A DNA stretch of 64,000 bases. Origin: an uncultured Bacteroides sp. Lineage in GTDB: Bacteria; Bacteroidota; Bacteroidia; Bacteroidales; Bacteroidaceae. Shown piece after piece: positions 33,931 through 43,266 of this stretch (position 1 is its first letter; each line of letters begins with the position of its first letter). The translations under genes and the position numbers were made by a program. The notes beneath the pieces were generated by a model. That model was not told the DNA's origin. It made no database searches and saw only the letters and a list, made by a program, of their open reading frames with translations. The stretch covers positions 55,173-119,172 of the forward strand of contig UQVZ01000006.1 of the NCBI GenBank assembly GCA_900544675.1. Reading direction: 5' to 3'.

Positions 33931-34869
33931 ATGGATAAATCAAGTAACAAAGGCATATCCCGCCGCGACGCACTGAAACGGATGGGAATGTTCGTGGCAG
34001 GAGCCGCCGCGTTGGGTATGCCCACGGCATTGACTTCTTGCGATAACGAAAAGAAGAAACGTATCATCCTCTATTTCACCGCTACGGGCAACAGTCTCTA
34101 CATCGCCCGGCAACTGGCAGACGAAGATACCGAACTGCTCAGCATCCCACAGATGGTGAAGCAGGGTCGCCACGACTTTGAGGCGGACGAGATAGGCATC
34201 ATTTATCCCATCTACGGACATATGCCTCCGAATATGGTGCGGAACTTCATCAAGCAAGTACACATCAAAGCAAGCTATAAGTTTGCCGTCCTCACTTACG
34301 GAATGCTTGACTTCAACGCCGCCGAACTGTGGGATGGCATATCCCGAAAGGCAGGCACGAAGTTCGATTACATCAACACCCTCGTGATGGTGGACAACTG
34401 GTTGCCTAACTTCGACATGAACGAGCAGATGAAGATGGACAAGCACATCCCCGAACAGGTGGAGAAGATAAAGGCAGATTTGGACAGGCAGCGGAAATGG
34501 ATAAAGCCCGCCACCGACGACGACCGTCGCAATCATGACGGATTCATGTTCTTCTCACGTCTTGACCCGGATGTGGGTTTCTTGAAACGTAGTGAAAAAT
34601 ATTTCCGGGTGACGGATGCCTGCATCGGCTGTGGCGTCTGCACCGAAGTATGTCCGAGAGGCAACTATGAACTGACTTCAACAGGAGTAAAAACCGAAGG
34701 CGACTGCGACTTCTGTTTTGCCTGCATCCAGAATTGTCCACAGAAAGCGATACAGTTCCGGTCTTTGCCCGATGACCCGCTTTTGGCGCGAGGCGAGGTG
34801 AACCACAACGCCCGTTACCGCAACGAGCACGTGTCACTGTGGAGTATAAAAGAAAGTAACAGACAATAA
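33931..34869 (+). CDS. Tat-exported flavodoxin-ferredoxin fusion (EFR1 family)
   Basis: 312 residues. The N-terminus has a twin-arginine motif, SRRDALKRMG, and a hydrophobic stretch ending in LTSC, so a Tat-secreted lipoprotein is likely. The flavodoxin-like domain begins IILYFTATGNSLYIARQL (FMN phosphate loop TATGNS). Two [4Fe-4S] motifs follow: CIGCGVCTEVCPRG near 229 and CDFCFACIQNCPQKA near 257. It is an EFR1-type protein, expected to pass electrons between FMN and iron-sulfur clusters. Tat export fits a protein folded around its cofactors before export. Confidence 0.87.
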   Translation: MDKSSNKGISRRDALKRMGMFVAGAAALGMPTALTSCDNEKKKRIILYFTATGNSLYIARQLADEDTELLSIPQMVKQGRHDFEADEIGIIYPIYGHMPPNMVRNFIKQVHIKASYKFAVLTYGMLDFNAAELWDGISRKAGTKFDYINTLVMVDNWLPNFDMNEQMKMDKHIPEQVEKIKADLDRQRKWIKPATDDDRRNHDGFMFFSRLDPDVGFLKRSEKYFRVTDACIGCGVCTEVCPRGNYELTSTGVKTEGDCDFCFACIQNCPQKAIQFRSLPDDPLLARGEVNHNARYRNEHVSLWSIKESNRQ

Positions 34870-34886
34870 AAACAACTATAATAAAA

Positions 34887-35834
34887 ATGAACACATTCAA
34901 GAAACTTCTACTGTCCGCACTGCTTGTCTGCGGCAGCGTATGTGCCCTCAGCGCACAAGAGAAAACCACCACGGCAGGTGTACCGCTGGTTACATTGAAC
35001 AACGGTGTGGAGATGCCCCGCTTCGGGCTGGGAACCTTCCTGCAAGGCTCCAACGAGATTTGCAAGCAATCGTGCCTCACCGCCTTGAAAGCAGGCTACC
35101 GCCACATCGACACGGCACATGCCTATAATGATGAGGAGGGTGTAGGACAAGCGGTCAAAGAAAGCGGCATCCCCCGTGAGGAAATCTGGATAACCAGCAA
35201 GCTCTGGCCTACTGAATACGGCGAAGGCAAGACGCTAAAGGCTATAGACGCGATGCTGGAGCGCATGCAGCTGGACTACATCGACCTGCTCTACGTCCAT
35301 CAGCCTGTCGGTGATTTCGTAGGGGCATGGAAGGATATGGAAAAGGCTGTAAAAATGGGCAAGGTACGCGCCCTCGGCATCAGCAATTTCGATGCCAACG
35401 ATGAAGTGTGGAATACCATTATGGACAGTGCCACCATCAAACCTGCCGTACTCCAGATAGAATGTCATCCCTACGCTCAACGTCTGGAGATGCGCAAGAA
35501 AGCCGCAGCCGCAGGCATACAGATGGAGTGCTGGTTTCCGCTGGGCGGTGCGATGAGTAACGGGGCACTGCTGAAAGACCCAGTCATCAAGAAGATTGCC
35601 GAAGCACACGGTAAGTCGCCTGCGCAGGTCATCCTTCGTTGGCACATCCAGGAGGGATTCTCCGTCATCCCCGGCGCCACCAATCCCGATTACATCAAGG
35701 AGAACATCCAGATATTCGACTTCGCCCTCACCGATGATGAGATGCGGCAGATGCGTTCGCTCAATAAGGAACAACGGTTCTTCAACGCCACGCTGGATGA
35801 CGTAAAACGGATGGTCGGTGGCATGAATCTATAA
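34887..35834 (+). CDS. Sec-exported aldo/keto reductase
   Basis: 315 residues. A clear Sec signal peptide (KKLLLSALLVCGSVCALSAQ) precedes a standard aldo/keto reductase: HIDTAHAYNDEE (Asp, Tyr), ITSKLW (Lys), YVHQPVG (His) and IPGATNPDYIKEN in the cofactor region. The family uses NAD(P)H, which is not normally available outside the cytoplasm, so its export is unexpected. Either it gets electrons another way, it binds NADPH before export, or the signal is not used. It lies 17 bases after the EFR1 gene, itself exported. Confidence 0.86.
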   Translation: MNTFKKLLLSALLVCGSVCALSAQEKTTTAGVPLVTLNNGVEMPRFGLGTFLQGSNEICKQSCLTALKAGYRHIDTAHAYNDEEGVGQAVKESGIPREEIWITSKLWPTEYGEGKTLKAIDAMLERMQLDYIDLLYVHQPVGDFVGAWKDMEKAVKMGKVRALGISNFDANDEVWNTIMDSATIKPAVLQIECHPYAQRLEMRKKAAAAGIQMECWFPLGGAMSNGALLKDPVIKKIAEAHGKSPAQVILRWHIQEGFSVIPGATNPDYIKENIQIFDFALTDDEMRQMRSLNKEQRFFNATLDDVKRMVGGMNL

Positions 35835-35861
35835 AGCAATCAGATAAAAAGGGAAAAATTT

Positions 35862-36656
35862 ATGGAATATGTAACATTAAGCAACGGCGTAAAAATGCCG
35901 CAATTGGGTTATGGTGTCTATCAAGTATCACCATCGGAATGCGAACAATGTGTATTAAATGCCATTAAGACCGGTTATCGGCTGATAGACACGGCTCAGG
36001 CATACTACAACGAACAGCAGGTGGGCAATGCCATCACAAAATGCGGGATACCCCGCGAAGAGCTGTTTATAGTGACGAAAATTTGGATTTCCAATGCCGG
36101 ATATGAACGTGCAAAGACATCCATTGTGGAATCTCTGCGAAAACTGCAGACCGACTATGTGGATTTATTGCTCATCCACCAGCCTGTGGGCGACTATATG
36201 GGTACCTACCGGGCCATGGAAGAGGCATACCGCAGTGGCAAGGCACGTGCCATAGGCGTATCGAATTTCCATGACAGCCGTTTTATTCAATTGGCCAATT
36301 CTGTTGAAATCAAGCCGATGGTAAACCAGATTGAAACGCATGTGTTTTATCAGGAACGCAGGATGCAGGAAATCATGAAGCCTTTCGGCACGCAGCTCAT
36401 GTCATGGGGACCGTTTGCCGAGGGACGCAACAATTATTTCTCCAATCCCGTACTGAAAGCTGTCGGCGGGAAATATGGCAAATCAGTCGCTCAAACAGCT
36501 CTCCGCTTCCTCATCCAGCGTGGCGTGATAGTCATACCCAAAAGCACGCATAAGAACCGCATGGAAGAGAACCTGAATGTATTTGACTTCCATCTTTCCG
36601 CCGAGGACATGGAAGCTATCGGGAAACTGGACAAGGGCAGAAGCCTTTTCTTTTAA
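35862..36656 (+). CDS. Aldo/keto reductase (diketogluconate reductase-like), paralogue
   Basis: 264 residues, cytoplasmic. It starts like 31545-32393 (LGYGVYQVSPSECEQC) and keeps Asp43 and Tyr48 (LIDTAQAYYNE), Lys73 (IVTKIW) and His106 (LLIHQP). By eye it is roughly two-thirds identical to that paralogue. It ends at GRSLFF, so it lacks the final 18 residues found there; the segment is outside the catalytic barrel, and activity is still likely. Confidence 0.92.
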   Translation: MEYVTLSNGVKMPQLGYGVYQVSPSECEQCVLNAIKTGYRLIDTAQAYYNEQQVGNAITKCGIPREELFIVTKIWISNAGYERAKTSIVESLRKLQTDYVDLLLIHQPVGDYMGTYRAMEEAYRSGKARAIGVSNFHDSRFIQLANSVEIKPMVNQIETHVFYQERRMQEIMKPFGTQLMSWGPFAEGRNNYFSNPVLKAVGGKYGKSVAQTALRFLIQRGVIVIPKSTHKNRMEENLNVFDFHLSAEDMEAIGKLDKGRSLFF

Positions 36657-36684
36657 TTATCCGAAATTAAAGAATAAGACAAGT

Positions 36685-37689
36685 ATGGAATACAGAGAAT
36701 TTGGAAAAAGCGGTCTCCACGTTTCCGCCGTGGGACTGGGCTGCATGGGCATGAGCCACACGTATGGCGCGACAGCTGACAAACGGGAAATGACAGAATT
36801 GCTGGCACAGGCGGTGGATTTAGGTTATACGCTGTTCGACACCGCTGAAAGTTACGGCACGCAGACTGACCCTCATGACAATGAGAACCTGGTGGGACCT
36901 GCCTTGAAACCCTATCGAGACAAGGTGGTGCTTGCCACAAAATTCGGCATCACGATGGACCGCAGCGTACCCTGGCCGTGGCCTGTCATTGCCGATTCTT
37001 CACCTGCAACGATACGTCGGTCGGTTGACGGTTCGCTGGCCCGTCTGCAGACAGACCACATCGACCTTTACATTCAGCACCGTATCGACCCGAATGTAGA
37101 GCCGGAAACCGTGGCAGAAACAATGGCGGAACTCATTAAGGAGGGTAAAATCCTGCATTGGGGAATTTCCGAGACTGACGAGTCGTACTTGCGCCGCGCC
37201 CATGCAGTCTGTCCGGTCACAGCCGTGCAGAACCGTTATTCGATGATGGCGCGCTGGCACGAGGCGCTGTTCCCCACGCTCGAAGAGCTTGGCGTAGGAC
37301 TGATGGCATTCTCCCCGCTTGCCAACGGCCTGCTGACCGAGTGCTATAATGCCAAGACAAAATTTGACCCGAAGACGGATTTCCGCAGCACGATGCCACA
37401 GTTCTCGGCAGAAAGTTTCGAGAAGAACCGTTCTCTTTTTGACCTTATCAACCGTCTGGTCGATACGCATCATGCCACACCTGCGCAGGTTTCCCTTGCC
37501 TGGATGCTCTGCAAGAAACCGTGGATTGTTCCCATACCCGGCACACGGAAACTTGCCCGTCTGAAAGAAAACGCGGGAGCAGCGGACATCATGTTTACGC
37601 CGGAAGAAGTTCAGGCCATCGATGATGCCCTGAACGGAATGGAAATGAGCGGGGTGTTCGGGGGACTGAACGTAAAACAGGAGAAATGA
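36685..37689 (+). CDS. Aldo/keto reductase (AKR, GLGCMGMSH type)
   Basis: 334 residues from ATG 36685; the frame extends upstream into the previous gene but this start begins the family sequence (MEYREFGKSGLHVSAVGLGC). The tetrad is LFDTAESYGTQ (Asp, Tyr), LATKFG (Lys), and YIQHRIDP (His). IPGTRKLARLKENAGA near 293 binds the NADPH phosphate. It belongs to the group acting on diverse aldehydes and keto compounds, distinct from the short reductases upstream. A close paralogue is at 38689-39690, on the far side of the transporter gene. Confidence 0.93.
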   Translation: MEYREFGKSGLHVSAVGLGCMGMSHTYGATADKREMTELLAQAVDLGYTLFDTAESYGTQTDPHDNENLVGPALKPYRDKVVLATKFGITMDRSVPWPWPVIADSSPATIRRSVDGSLARLQTDHIDLYIQHRIDPNVEPETVAETMAELIKEGKILHWGISETDESYLRRAHAVCPVTAVQNRYSMMARWHEALFPTLEELGVGLMAFSPLANGLLTECYNAKTKFDPKTDFRSTMPQFSAESFEKNRSLFDLINRLVDTHHATPAQVSLAWMLCKKPWIVPIPGTRKLARLKENAGAADIMFTPEEVQAIDDALNGMEMSGVFGGLNVKQEK

Positions 37690-37693
37690 AACG

Positions 37694-38671
37694 ATGAAAG
37701 GGCAAATCATCCGTTTCTTCAAGATGTGGACGCTTCCGCTCGGCATGTTTGCCGGGGTGGGCGTCTATCTGATGTTCCACTACATCCCGTGGCTCAGTCC
37801 GCTGAAGGTGCTGGCGAAGGGAGCTAACGATTATATCCTGCCACTGATGGTATTCATCCAGCTGTTCACCACCTTCTGCAAGGTCAATCCGCGTGAAATG
37901 AGGATTTGCAAATGGCACGTCTGGATGATAACGGTACAATTGGTTTGCTGTCTGGCAGTGGCGTTGCCGCTACATTTCTTTCCGGATTTCGCTTACCATA
38001 TCATACTGCAGGGGGCATTGGTCTGCCTGATTGTCCCCACAGGAACAGCTGCGGCGGTCATAGCCGGACGGCTGGGCGGCAATGAAACCACGCTGACTAC
38101 CTATACCATTATCAGTAACCTGGTGGCGGCAGTGATGATTCCCGCCCTGTTCCCGTTGGTGGAAATGCAGTCGGCAGGCTCATTCGGACAGCAGTTCCTC
38201 GTCATCCTGCATCGTGTGTTTCCGTTGCTCATCACCCCGTTTCTTGCGGCGTGGGCATTGCGGGAATTCCTGCCAAAAGTGCATGCCGCGGTCGTGCGGC
38301 TCTGCGGAAGCCTCGCGTTCTACCTGTGGGGAATTTCCCTGATAATAGCCATCGGACTGACACTGCGCTCGGTGGTAAACAGCCACTTCGACCCGCATGT
38401 CATGTGGCTGCTGGCCCTTTCGGCATTGGTGGCATGTGCCTGGCAGTTCGGCATCGGAAAACTGGTGGGAAGGCGTTGCAACGACTATATCAGTTGCGGC
38501 CAGGGCTTCGGCCAAAAGAACACGATACTTGCCATCTGGGTATCCTACACCTACCTCACTCCTGTCATTTCCGTGGCGCCAAGCTGTTACATCGTATGGC
38601 AGAACGTGGTGAATTCATGGCAATTGTGGTGGAAGGAAAAACATAGCATGAAGGAATCAAAAATAAAATAA
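37694..38671 (+). CDS. BASS-family-like transporter (bile acid:sodium symporter fold)
   Basis: 325 residues with about nine or ten hydrophobic helices. The segments VCLIVPTGTAAAVIAGRLGG near 110 and CGQGFGQKNTILAIWVSYTYLTP near 270 match the two crossover helices of the BASS/ASBT fold (the GxxNT-like motif is here FGQKNT). Such transporters move organic anions with sodium. It is the only transporter in the cargo and sits between two paralogous reductases, so it probably imports or exports a substrate or product of the cargo enzymes. Substrate unknown. Confidence 0.75.
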   Translation: MKGQIIRFFKMWTLPLGMFAGVGVYLMFHYIPWLSPLKVLAKGANDYILPLMVFIQLFTTFCKVNPREMRICKWHVWMITVQLVCCLAVALPLHFFPDFAYHIILQGALVCLIVPTGTAAAVIAGRLGGNETTLTTYTIISNLVAAVMIPALFPLVEMQSAGSFGQQFLVILHRVFPLLITPFLAAWALREFLPKVHAAVVRLCGSLAFYLWGISLIIAIGLTLRSVVNSHFDPHVMWLLALSALVACAWQFGIGKLVGRRCNDYISCGQGFGQKNTILAIWVSYTYLTPVISVAPSCYIVWQNVVNSWQLWWKEKHSMKESKIK

Positions 38672-38688
38672 GTCATAAATAATATACA

Positions 38689-39690
38689 ATGAAATACAGA
38701 AACTTGGGAACCAAAGGCCTGCGTGTATCAGCCGTGGGGTTGGGCTGCATGGGGATGAGCCATGCTTACGGTGCACCCGCCGACCGGAAGGATATGACGG
38801 AACTGCTGGCAAAGGCCGTGGATCTGGGTTATACTTTTTTTGATACAGCAGAGGTGTATGGTACGGCTGAACGTCCGCACGACAACGAAGAGCTTCTCGG
38901 CAGTGCCTTGAAGCCGTATCGGAACAGAATAGTCATCGCCACCAAATTCGGGCTGCGCTTTGATGTGGAAAGCGGCCGCATGCCTTATCCCCTGATACCC
39001 GACTCGCGTCCCGGCACGATACGGAAGTCGGTGGAAGGTTCGCTCCGCCGGTTACGGACAGATTACATCGACCTTTATTACCAGCATCGTCCTGACCCTG
39101 ATGTACCGGTGGAAGAGGTTGCAGGCGTGGTACAAGACCTGATAAAGGAGGGAAAGGTACTTTATTGGGGACTTTCGGAAGCATCGGAGGAAGACATCCG
39201 CCGGGCAAATGCCATTTGTCCGCTTACAGCCGTACAGGACCGTTATTCAATGATGGCACGATGGCACGAGGCCTTGTTCCCCGTGTTGGAAGAGTTGGGT
39301 ATCGGGCTGGTGGCGTTCTCACCGCTTGCCAACGGACTGTTGTCTGACCGCTACACCGCCGCTTCGCACTTCGACGCAGGGACAGACTACCGGGCAGGAA
39401 TGCCACAGTTCCAGCCGGACAGTTACGACAAGAACCGCGAACTGCTGCAACTCATCCGCCATATCGCAAGTGAAAAAAATGCCACGCCCGCACAAATCTC
39501 CCTCGCGTGGATGCTTTGCAAAAAGCCGTGGATAGTCCCCATTCCCGGCACACGCAAGCCTGACCGGTTGCAGGAGAACGCAAGGGCGGTGGACATTGCA
39601 TTATCGGAAGAAGAAGTGAAACAAATCGACCAAGCGTTGGACGGGATGCCTATGTCCGGCGTATTCGGTGGAACAAAACTAACTGCATAA
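38689..39690 (+). CDS. Aldo/keto reductase (AKR, GLGCMGMSH type), paralogue
   Basis: 333 residues. Same layout as 36685-37689: GLGCMGMSHAYGAPADRKDM, FFDTAEVYGTAE (Asp, Tyr), IATKFG (Lys), YYQHRPDP (His), IPGTRKPDRLQENARA (phosphate-binding). The pair probably arose by duplication around the transporter gene. It starts 17 bases after the transporter stop and six bases before the next gene, clearly co-transcribed. Confidence 0.93.
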   Translation: MKYRNLGTKGLRVSAVGLGCMGMSHAYGAPADRKDMTELLAKAVDLGYTFFDTAEVYGTAERPHDNEELLGSALKPYRNRIVIATKFGLRFDVESGRMPYPLIPDSRPGTIRKSVEGSLRRLRTDYIDLYYQHRPDPDVPVEEVAGVVQDLIKEGKVLYWGLSEASEEDIRRANAICPLTAVQDRYSMMARWHEALFPVLEELGIGLVAFSPLANGLLSDRYTAASHFDAGTDYRAGMPQFQPDSYDKNRELLQLIRHIASEKNATPAQISLAWMLCKKPWIVPIPGTRKPDRLQENARAVDIALSEEEVKQIDQALDGMPMSGVFGGTKLTA

Positions 39691-39695
39691 TAAAT

Positions 39696-40793
39696 ATGAA
39701 ACGGTTGAATTATCTTATCTTGTCCGCCCTGCTTGCCTTGTGCGCAGGCTGTGGCGGCGGGTCACTCCAAGCACAAAAAGAGGTGACGAACGACAGCATT
39801 CTTGCCATCCGTAAGCAAGGCAGTTTCCTGATTGGCGGCTCGGTAAAGACGCAGCCGGGCACTTACGACACGCGCCAGCCGTTGAAGGCAGACGGTCAGA
39901 CCCTGCACGGCGACCACGCCTATGTGTCGTATCAAATCCCGGTCGATGCCCGCAAAAATCCGCTTGTATTCCTGCACGGAGCCGGACAATCCGCCAAGAC
40001 GTGGGAAAGTACGCCCGACGGTCGTGAGGGCTTTTCTACGATTTTCCTGCGCCGGGGATTCAGTATCTACCTGATAGACCAACCTCGCCGTGGACGTGCC
40101 GGACGCAGCACGATGGCCGAAACCATCAAGGCTACGACAGACGACCAGTTCTGGTTTGAGAATTTCCGTATGGGTGTGTGGCCGAAGTATTACGATGGCA
40201 GCCAATTCCCGCAGTCGGCAGAGGCATTGGAGCAGTTCTTTCGCCAAATCACCCCGAACACGGGAGCCTACGACGAGCAACTGATAGCCACCGATGTGGC
40301 GGCTCTGCTGGACAAGATTGGCGGCGGCATCCTCGTCACCCACTCACAAGGCGGCGGACCGGGCTGGCATACTGCCATCAAGAGCGACAAGGTGCGTGCC
40401 ATTGTCTCTTACGAACCGGGCAGCGGCTTTGTCTTCCCCGAAAGCGAGACACCCCAACCTTTGCAGACTATCAGCCCGTTTGGGGCATTGGGGGCGACAT
40501 CCATTCCCTTGGCTGATTTCGAGAAACTGACCCGTTTCCCCATCATCATTTACTACGGCGACTACATTCCCGATGAGCCGAGCGACAACTGGGCAATGGA
40601 CAGTTGGCGTGTCCGTCTGCAAATGGCGCGTCTGTTTGCCGAGTGCATCAACCGTCACGGCGGCGATGCCACGGTGGTACATCTGCCCGAACAAGGCATC
40701 AAAGGCAACTCGCACTTCCTGTTCGCTGAGAAAAACAACGTGCAGCTTGCCGACCTGTTGTCCGCTTGGTTAAAAGAAAAAGGGCTGGACTAA
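39696..40793 (+). CDS. Exported alpha/beta hydrolase (esterase/lipoprotein)
   Basis: 365 residues. The signal peptide MKRLNYLILSALLALCAGC ends in a lipobox (LCAGC). The fold has FLHGAGQSAKTWES near 90, the nucleophile elbow THSQGGGPGW near 213 and GNSHFLFAE near 345 (His). An IYLIDQPRRGRAGRS segment near 127 is typical of this Bacteroidales esterase group. Last gene of the operon driven by module 2, followed by a terminator at 40826-40864. Confidence 0.84.
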   Translation: MKRLNYLILSALLALCAGCGGGSLQAQKEVTNDSILAIRKQGSFLIGGSVKTQPGTYDTRQPLKADGQTLHGDHAYVSYQIPVDARKNPLVFLHGAGQSAKTWESTPDGREGFSTIFLRRGFSIYLIDQPRRGRAGRSTMAETIKATTDDQFWFENFRMGVWPKYYDGSQFPQSAEALEQFFRQITPNTGAYDEQLIATDVAALLDKIGGGILVTHSQGGGPGWHTAIKSDKVRAIVSYEPGSGFVFPESETPQPLQTISPFGALGATSIPLADFEKLTRFPIIIYYGDYIPDEPSDNWAMDSWRVRLQMARLFAECINRHGGDATVVHLPEQGIKGNSHFLFAEKNNVQLADLLSAWLKEKGLD

Positions 40794-40825
40794 CTGCTCT
40801 TCTTAGTCACATAATACATAAACGT

Positions 40826-40864
40826 AAGCATCTTCGGGACGAGAGTTTCGGGGATGCTTTTTCT
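40826..40864 (+). terminator. Terminator between cargo operons
   Basis: AAGCATC (40826-40832) pairs with GATGCTT (40853-40859), followed by T-rich sequence. A second inner stem may form. It ends the operon beginning at 31545. Confidence 0.6.
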
Positions 40865-40876
40865 TTCGTTGATATT

Positions 40877-40934
40877 GGTGCTTCTATCTGTAATCTGTGT
40901 ATGGACGGGCGGCAGCTTGCGCAGTAACTTTGCA
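40877..40934 (+). promoter_or_regulatory. Cargo promoter module 3
   Basis: GGTGCT at 40877, GTAATCTGTGTAT at 40890-40902 and TAACTTTGCA at 40925-40934, with the same spacing as modules 1 and 2. It lies just past a terminator, 27 bases before the start of 40960. Confidence 0.78.
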
Positions 40935-40959
40935 ACAAATAATTAAAGCAGAAAACTTT

Positions 40960-42024
40960 ATGAGAACAATTATCCTATCCATCGCAATGATTATGCTAAG
41001 TTTTTACCAGTCTGCACAGGCACAGCAGGCTGACACGCTGAGCATCCGTCAGCAACGTATTGTCGCCATTGCCGCTACGACGGCACGGGGCGATTTGGAG
41101 AACTTGAAAACATCCCTCGCCCGTGGGTTGGATGATGGGATGACGGTAAACGAAATAAAAGAGGTGCTGATACACGCATACGCCTATTGTGGATTTCCCC
41201 GCAGCCTGCGTGCCTTGCAAACTTTTATGGAAGTCTTGGACGAGCGTAAGGCACAAGGCATTATCGACACCGTAGGCCGTGAGGCGTCACCCGTAACCGA
41301 TAAGCGGGACAAGTACACTCGTGGGGCGAAACTCCTTGAAAAACTGAGCGGTGCGCCTGCCGATGCACCTAAGACAGGCTATGCCGCCTTTGCCCCCGTC
41401 ATCGAACAATACTTGAAGGAACACCTGTTCTGCGACATCTTCGAGCGTGACCCGCTGACGTGGCAGGAACGCGAACTGGCCACCGTGTCCATCCTTTCCG
41501 CTTTGGGCGAGGGCGTGGAGCCGATGTTGAAGTCCCATTCCGCCATCTGCCTGCGCCAAGGCATTACCGAAAGTCAGCTTCGCCAAATGACGAGCATCGT
41601 AAATAGCCTAAAAGATGATGACCCGTTTGCACGCGGTACGCTGATGCCCGACAATCCGAACTTCACGGGCAAGGCGTGGCTGCAAGGCTATGTCGCTCCG
41701 CAAGACGGTTTCGGCTGCACGGTATCGAATGTGACTTTTGCGCCCGGATGCCGCAACAGTTGGCACAGCCATAAGGGAGGGCAGCTCCTGCTCTGCACTT
41801 CCGGCAAAGGCTATTATCAGGAGAAAGGCAAACCCATCCGACTGCTTCTGCCCGGCGATGTGGTGAAGATTGCACCTGATGTCATCCACTGGCACGGCGC
41901 GGCTCCGGACAGCGAGTTTACGCATATCGCCATCGGCACACAGCTTGACAAAGGCGGCGTGACGTGGCTCTCACCGGTAACGGATAAGGAATACGACAGT
42001 TATAAAGAGAATGACAATCAATAA
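40960..42024 (+). CDS. Exported carboxymuconolactone decarboxylase-like protein fused to a cupin
   Basis: 354 residues from ATG 40960, with a Sec signal peptide (MRTIILSIAMIMLSFYQSAQA). Two CMD-like helical units follow (IHAYAYCGFPRSL near 75 and LGEGVEPMLKSHSAICLRQGI near 187), without the complete C-x-x-C of AhpD. A C-terminal cupin has SWHSHKGGQLLLCTSG near 265 and APDVIHWHGAAP near 308, giving His ligands for a metal. Such CMD-cupin proteins are commonly found near reductases in stress clusters; their activity is unproven. First gene of the operon behind module 3. Confidence 0.82.
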   Translation: MRTIILSIAMIMLSFYQSAQAQQADTLSIRQQRIVAIAATTARGDLENLKTSLARGLDDGMTVNEIKEVLIHAYAYCGFPRSLRALQTFMEVLDERKAQGIIDTVGREASPVTDKRDKYTRGAKLLEKLSGAPADAPKTGYAAFAPVIEQYLKEHLFCDIFERDPLTWQERELATVSILSALGEGVEPMLKSHSAICLRQGITESQLRQMTSIVNSLKDDDPFARGTLMPDNPNFTGKAWLQGYVAPQDGFGCTVSNVTFAPGCRNSWHSHKGGQLLLCTSGKGYYQEKGKPIRLLLPGDVVKIAPDVIHWHGAAPDSEFTHIAIGTQLDKGGVTWLSPVTDKEYDSYKENDNQ

Positions 42025-42036
42025 AACATAGAAGCA

Positions 42037-42690
42037 ATGAAAAAGTATTTTGTTTACCTGATGATGGCGCTTGCCACCTTCACCTTCAATGCCTGCGGGG
42101 ACGATGACCCGTTGCAGGAAGAACCGGGAACGGAACAGCCCGAAACCCCAAGTGACCCGACTGACAATCCGGATAATCCGGATGACCCTGCCAATCCCGA
42201 TGAACCTTCGGGAGACGGCAACATCCTGATTGCCTACTTCACCCGTACCAACAATACCGGCACGATAGCCGAACGCATCGCCGAACTGACAGGCGGCACG
42301 CTCTACCGCATCGAGACCGTCGAGCCGTATCCCGAAGATTATACGGAATGTACCGAAGTGGCACGTGAACAATTGGAGAATGGCACACGCCCCGAACTCA
42401 GCGGCACGGTGGAGAATCTGGACCAATACGACATCATTTTTGTAGGATGCCCCGTCTGGTGGGGCGATGCGCCGATGCCGATATGGTCGTTCCTCGAAAG
42501 CGAATCCTATGACTTTTCCGGCAAGACGGTCATTCCATTCTGTACGTATGCGACAACCGGCTGGGAGACTACATTGGACCGTATCGTCGCACTTACACCA
42601 GATTCGGAACACCTTGATGGTTTTCATGTAAGCGGGCGCAACACCAACGGTGTGGAGGACTGGCTTCGTGAGATAGGAATTATAGAGTAG
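42037..42690 (+). CDS. Flavodoxin lipoprotein (exported)
   Basis: 217 residues. A signal peptide with lipobox FTFNAC is followed by a Gly and acidic residues (GDDDP) that resemble the Bacteroides lipoprotein export signal for surface display. A long Pro/Asp/Asn-rich linker (about 28-63) leads into a flavodoxin domain: ILIAYFTRTNNTGTIAERI (FMN phosphate loop) and FVGCPVWWGDAPMPIWSFLE (FMN-isoalloxazine region). Flavodoxins normally work in the cytoplasm, so the tethered form is unusual. First of three adjacent exported flavodoxins. Confidence 0.83.
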   Translation: MKKYFVYLMMALATFTFNACGDDDPLQEEPGTEQPETPSDPTDNPDNPDDPANPDEPSGDGNILIAYFTRTNNTGTIAERIAELTGGTLYRIETVEPYPEDYTECTEVAREQLENGTRPELSGTVENLDQYDIIFVGCPVWWGDAPMPIWSFLESESYDFSGKTVIPFCTYATTGWETTLDRIVALTPDSEHLDGFHVSGRNTNGVEDWLREIGIIE

Positions 42691-42712
42691 AAAATATCAT
42701 ATAAACATTTCA

Positions 42713-43252
42713 ATGACAATGAAAACAAAGATTATCGCATTGCTGGCAATGCTTTTGGGAGTTACAAATATGTATGCACAGGAACACAAGATTCTGATAG
42801 CTTATTTCAGTTGGAGCGGCAACACGCAATATGTGGCGGAACAGATTGCCAAGCAGACGGGCGGCACGCTCTTCCGCATCGAGCCCGTCAAGCCGTACCC
42901 TACGGAATATACCCCCTGCACCGAAGTGGCAAAGAAGGAAAAGGAGGACAACGCCCGTCCCGCCATCAAGAACAAGGTGGAGGATTGGGACTCGTATGAC
43001 ACCGTATTCATCGGCTGCCCCGTATGGTGGTGGACAGCCCCAATGATTATCAACACCTTCGCCGAGAGCTACGACTTCAAGGGTAAGACCGTCATACCAT
43101 TCTGCACCTACGCCTCCACGTACCGCGACGAGACTCTTGCCAAGATTGTGGAACTCACACCCGATGCCAAGCACCTGAAAGGCTACGGTGCAGTGAGCCG
43201 CAACACGAAAGGGTTGACGGAATGGTTGCGAGAGATTAAAGTTGTCAAATAA
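42713..43252 (+). CDS. Sec-exported flavodoxin
   Basis: 179 residues (a start two codons in, at 42719, is equally possible). A Sec signal peptide ending MYAQ is followed directly by the flavodoxin domain: ILIAYFSWSGNTQYVAEQI (FMN loop SWSGNT) and FIGCPVWWWTAPMIINTFAE. No lipobox and no linker, so a soluble periplasmic form is expected. Second of three in tandem; the domain is about 50% similar by eye to its neighbours. Its redox partners may be the exported EFR1-type protein and the Tat-exported reductase of the same cluster. Confidence 0.85.
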   Translation: MTMKTKIIALLAMLLGVTNMYAQEHKILIAYFSWSGNTQYVAEQIAKQTGGTLFRIEPVKPYPTEYTPCTEVAKKEKEDNARPAIKNKVEDWDSYDTVFIGCPVWWWTAPMIINTFAESYDFKGKTVIPFCTYASTYRDETLAKIVELTPDAKHLKGYGAVSRNTKGLTEWLREIKVVK

Positions 43253-43266
43253 GAAAGGAGGAACAG

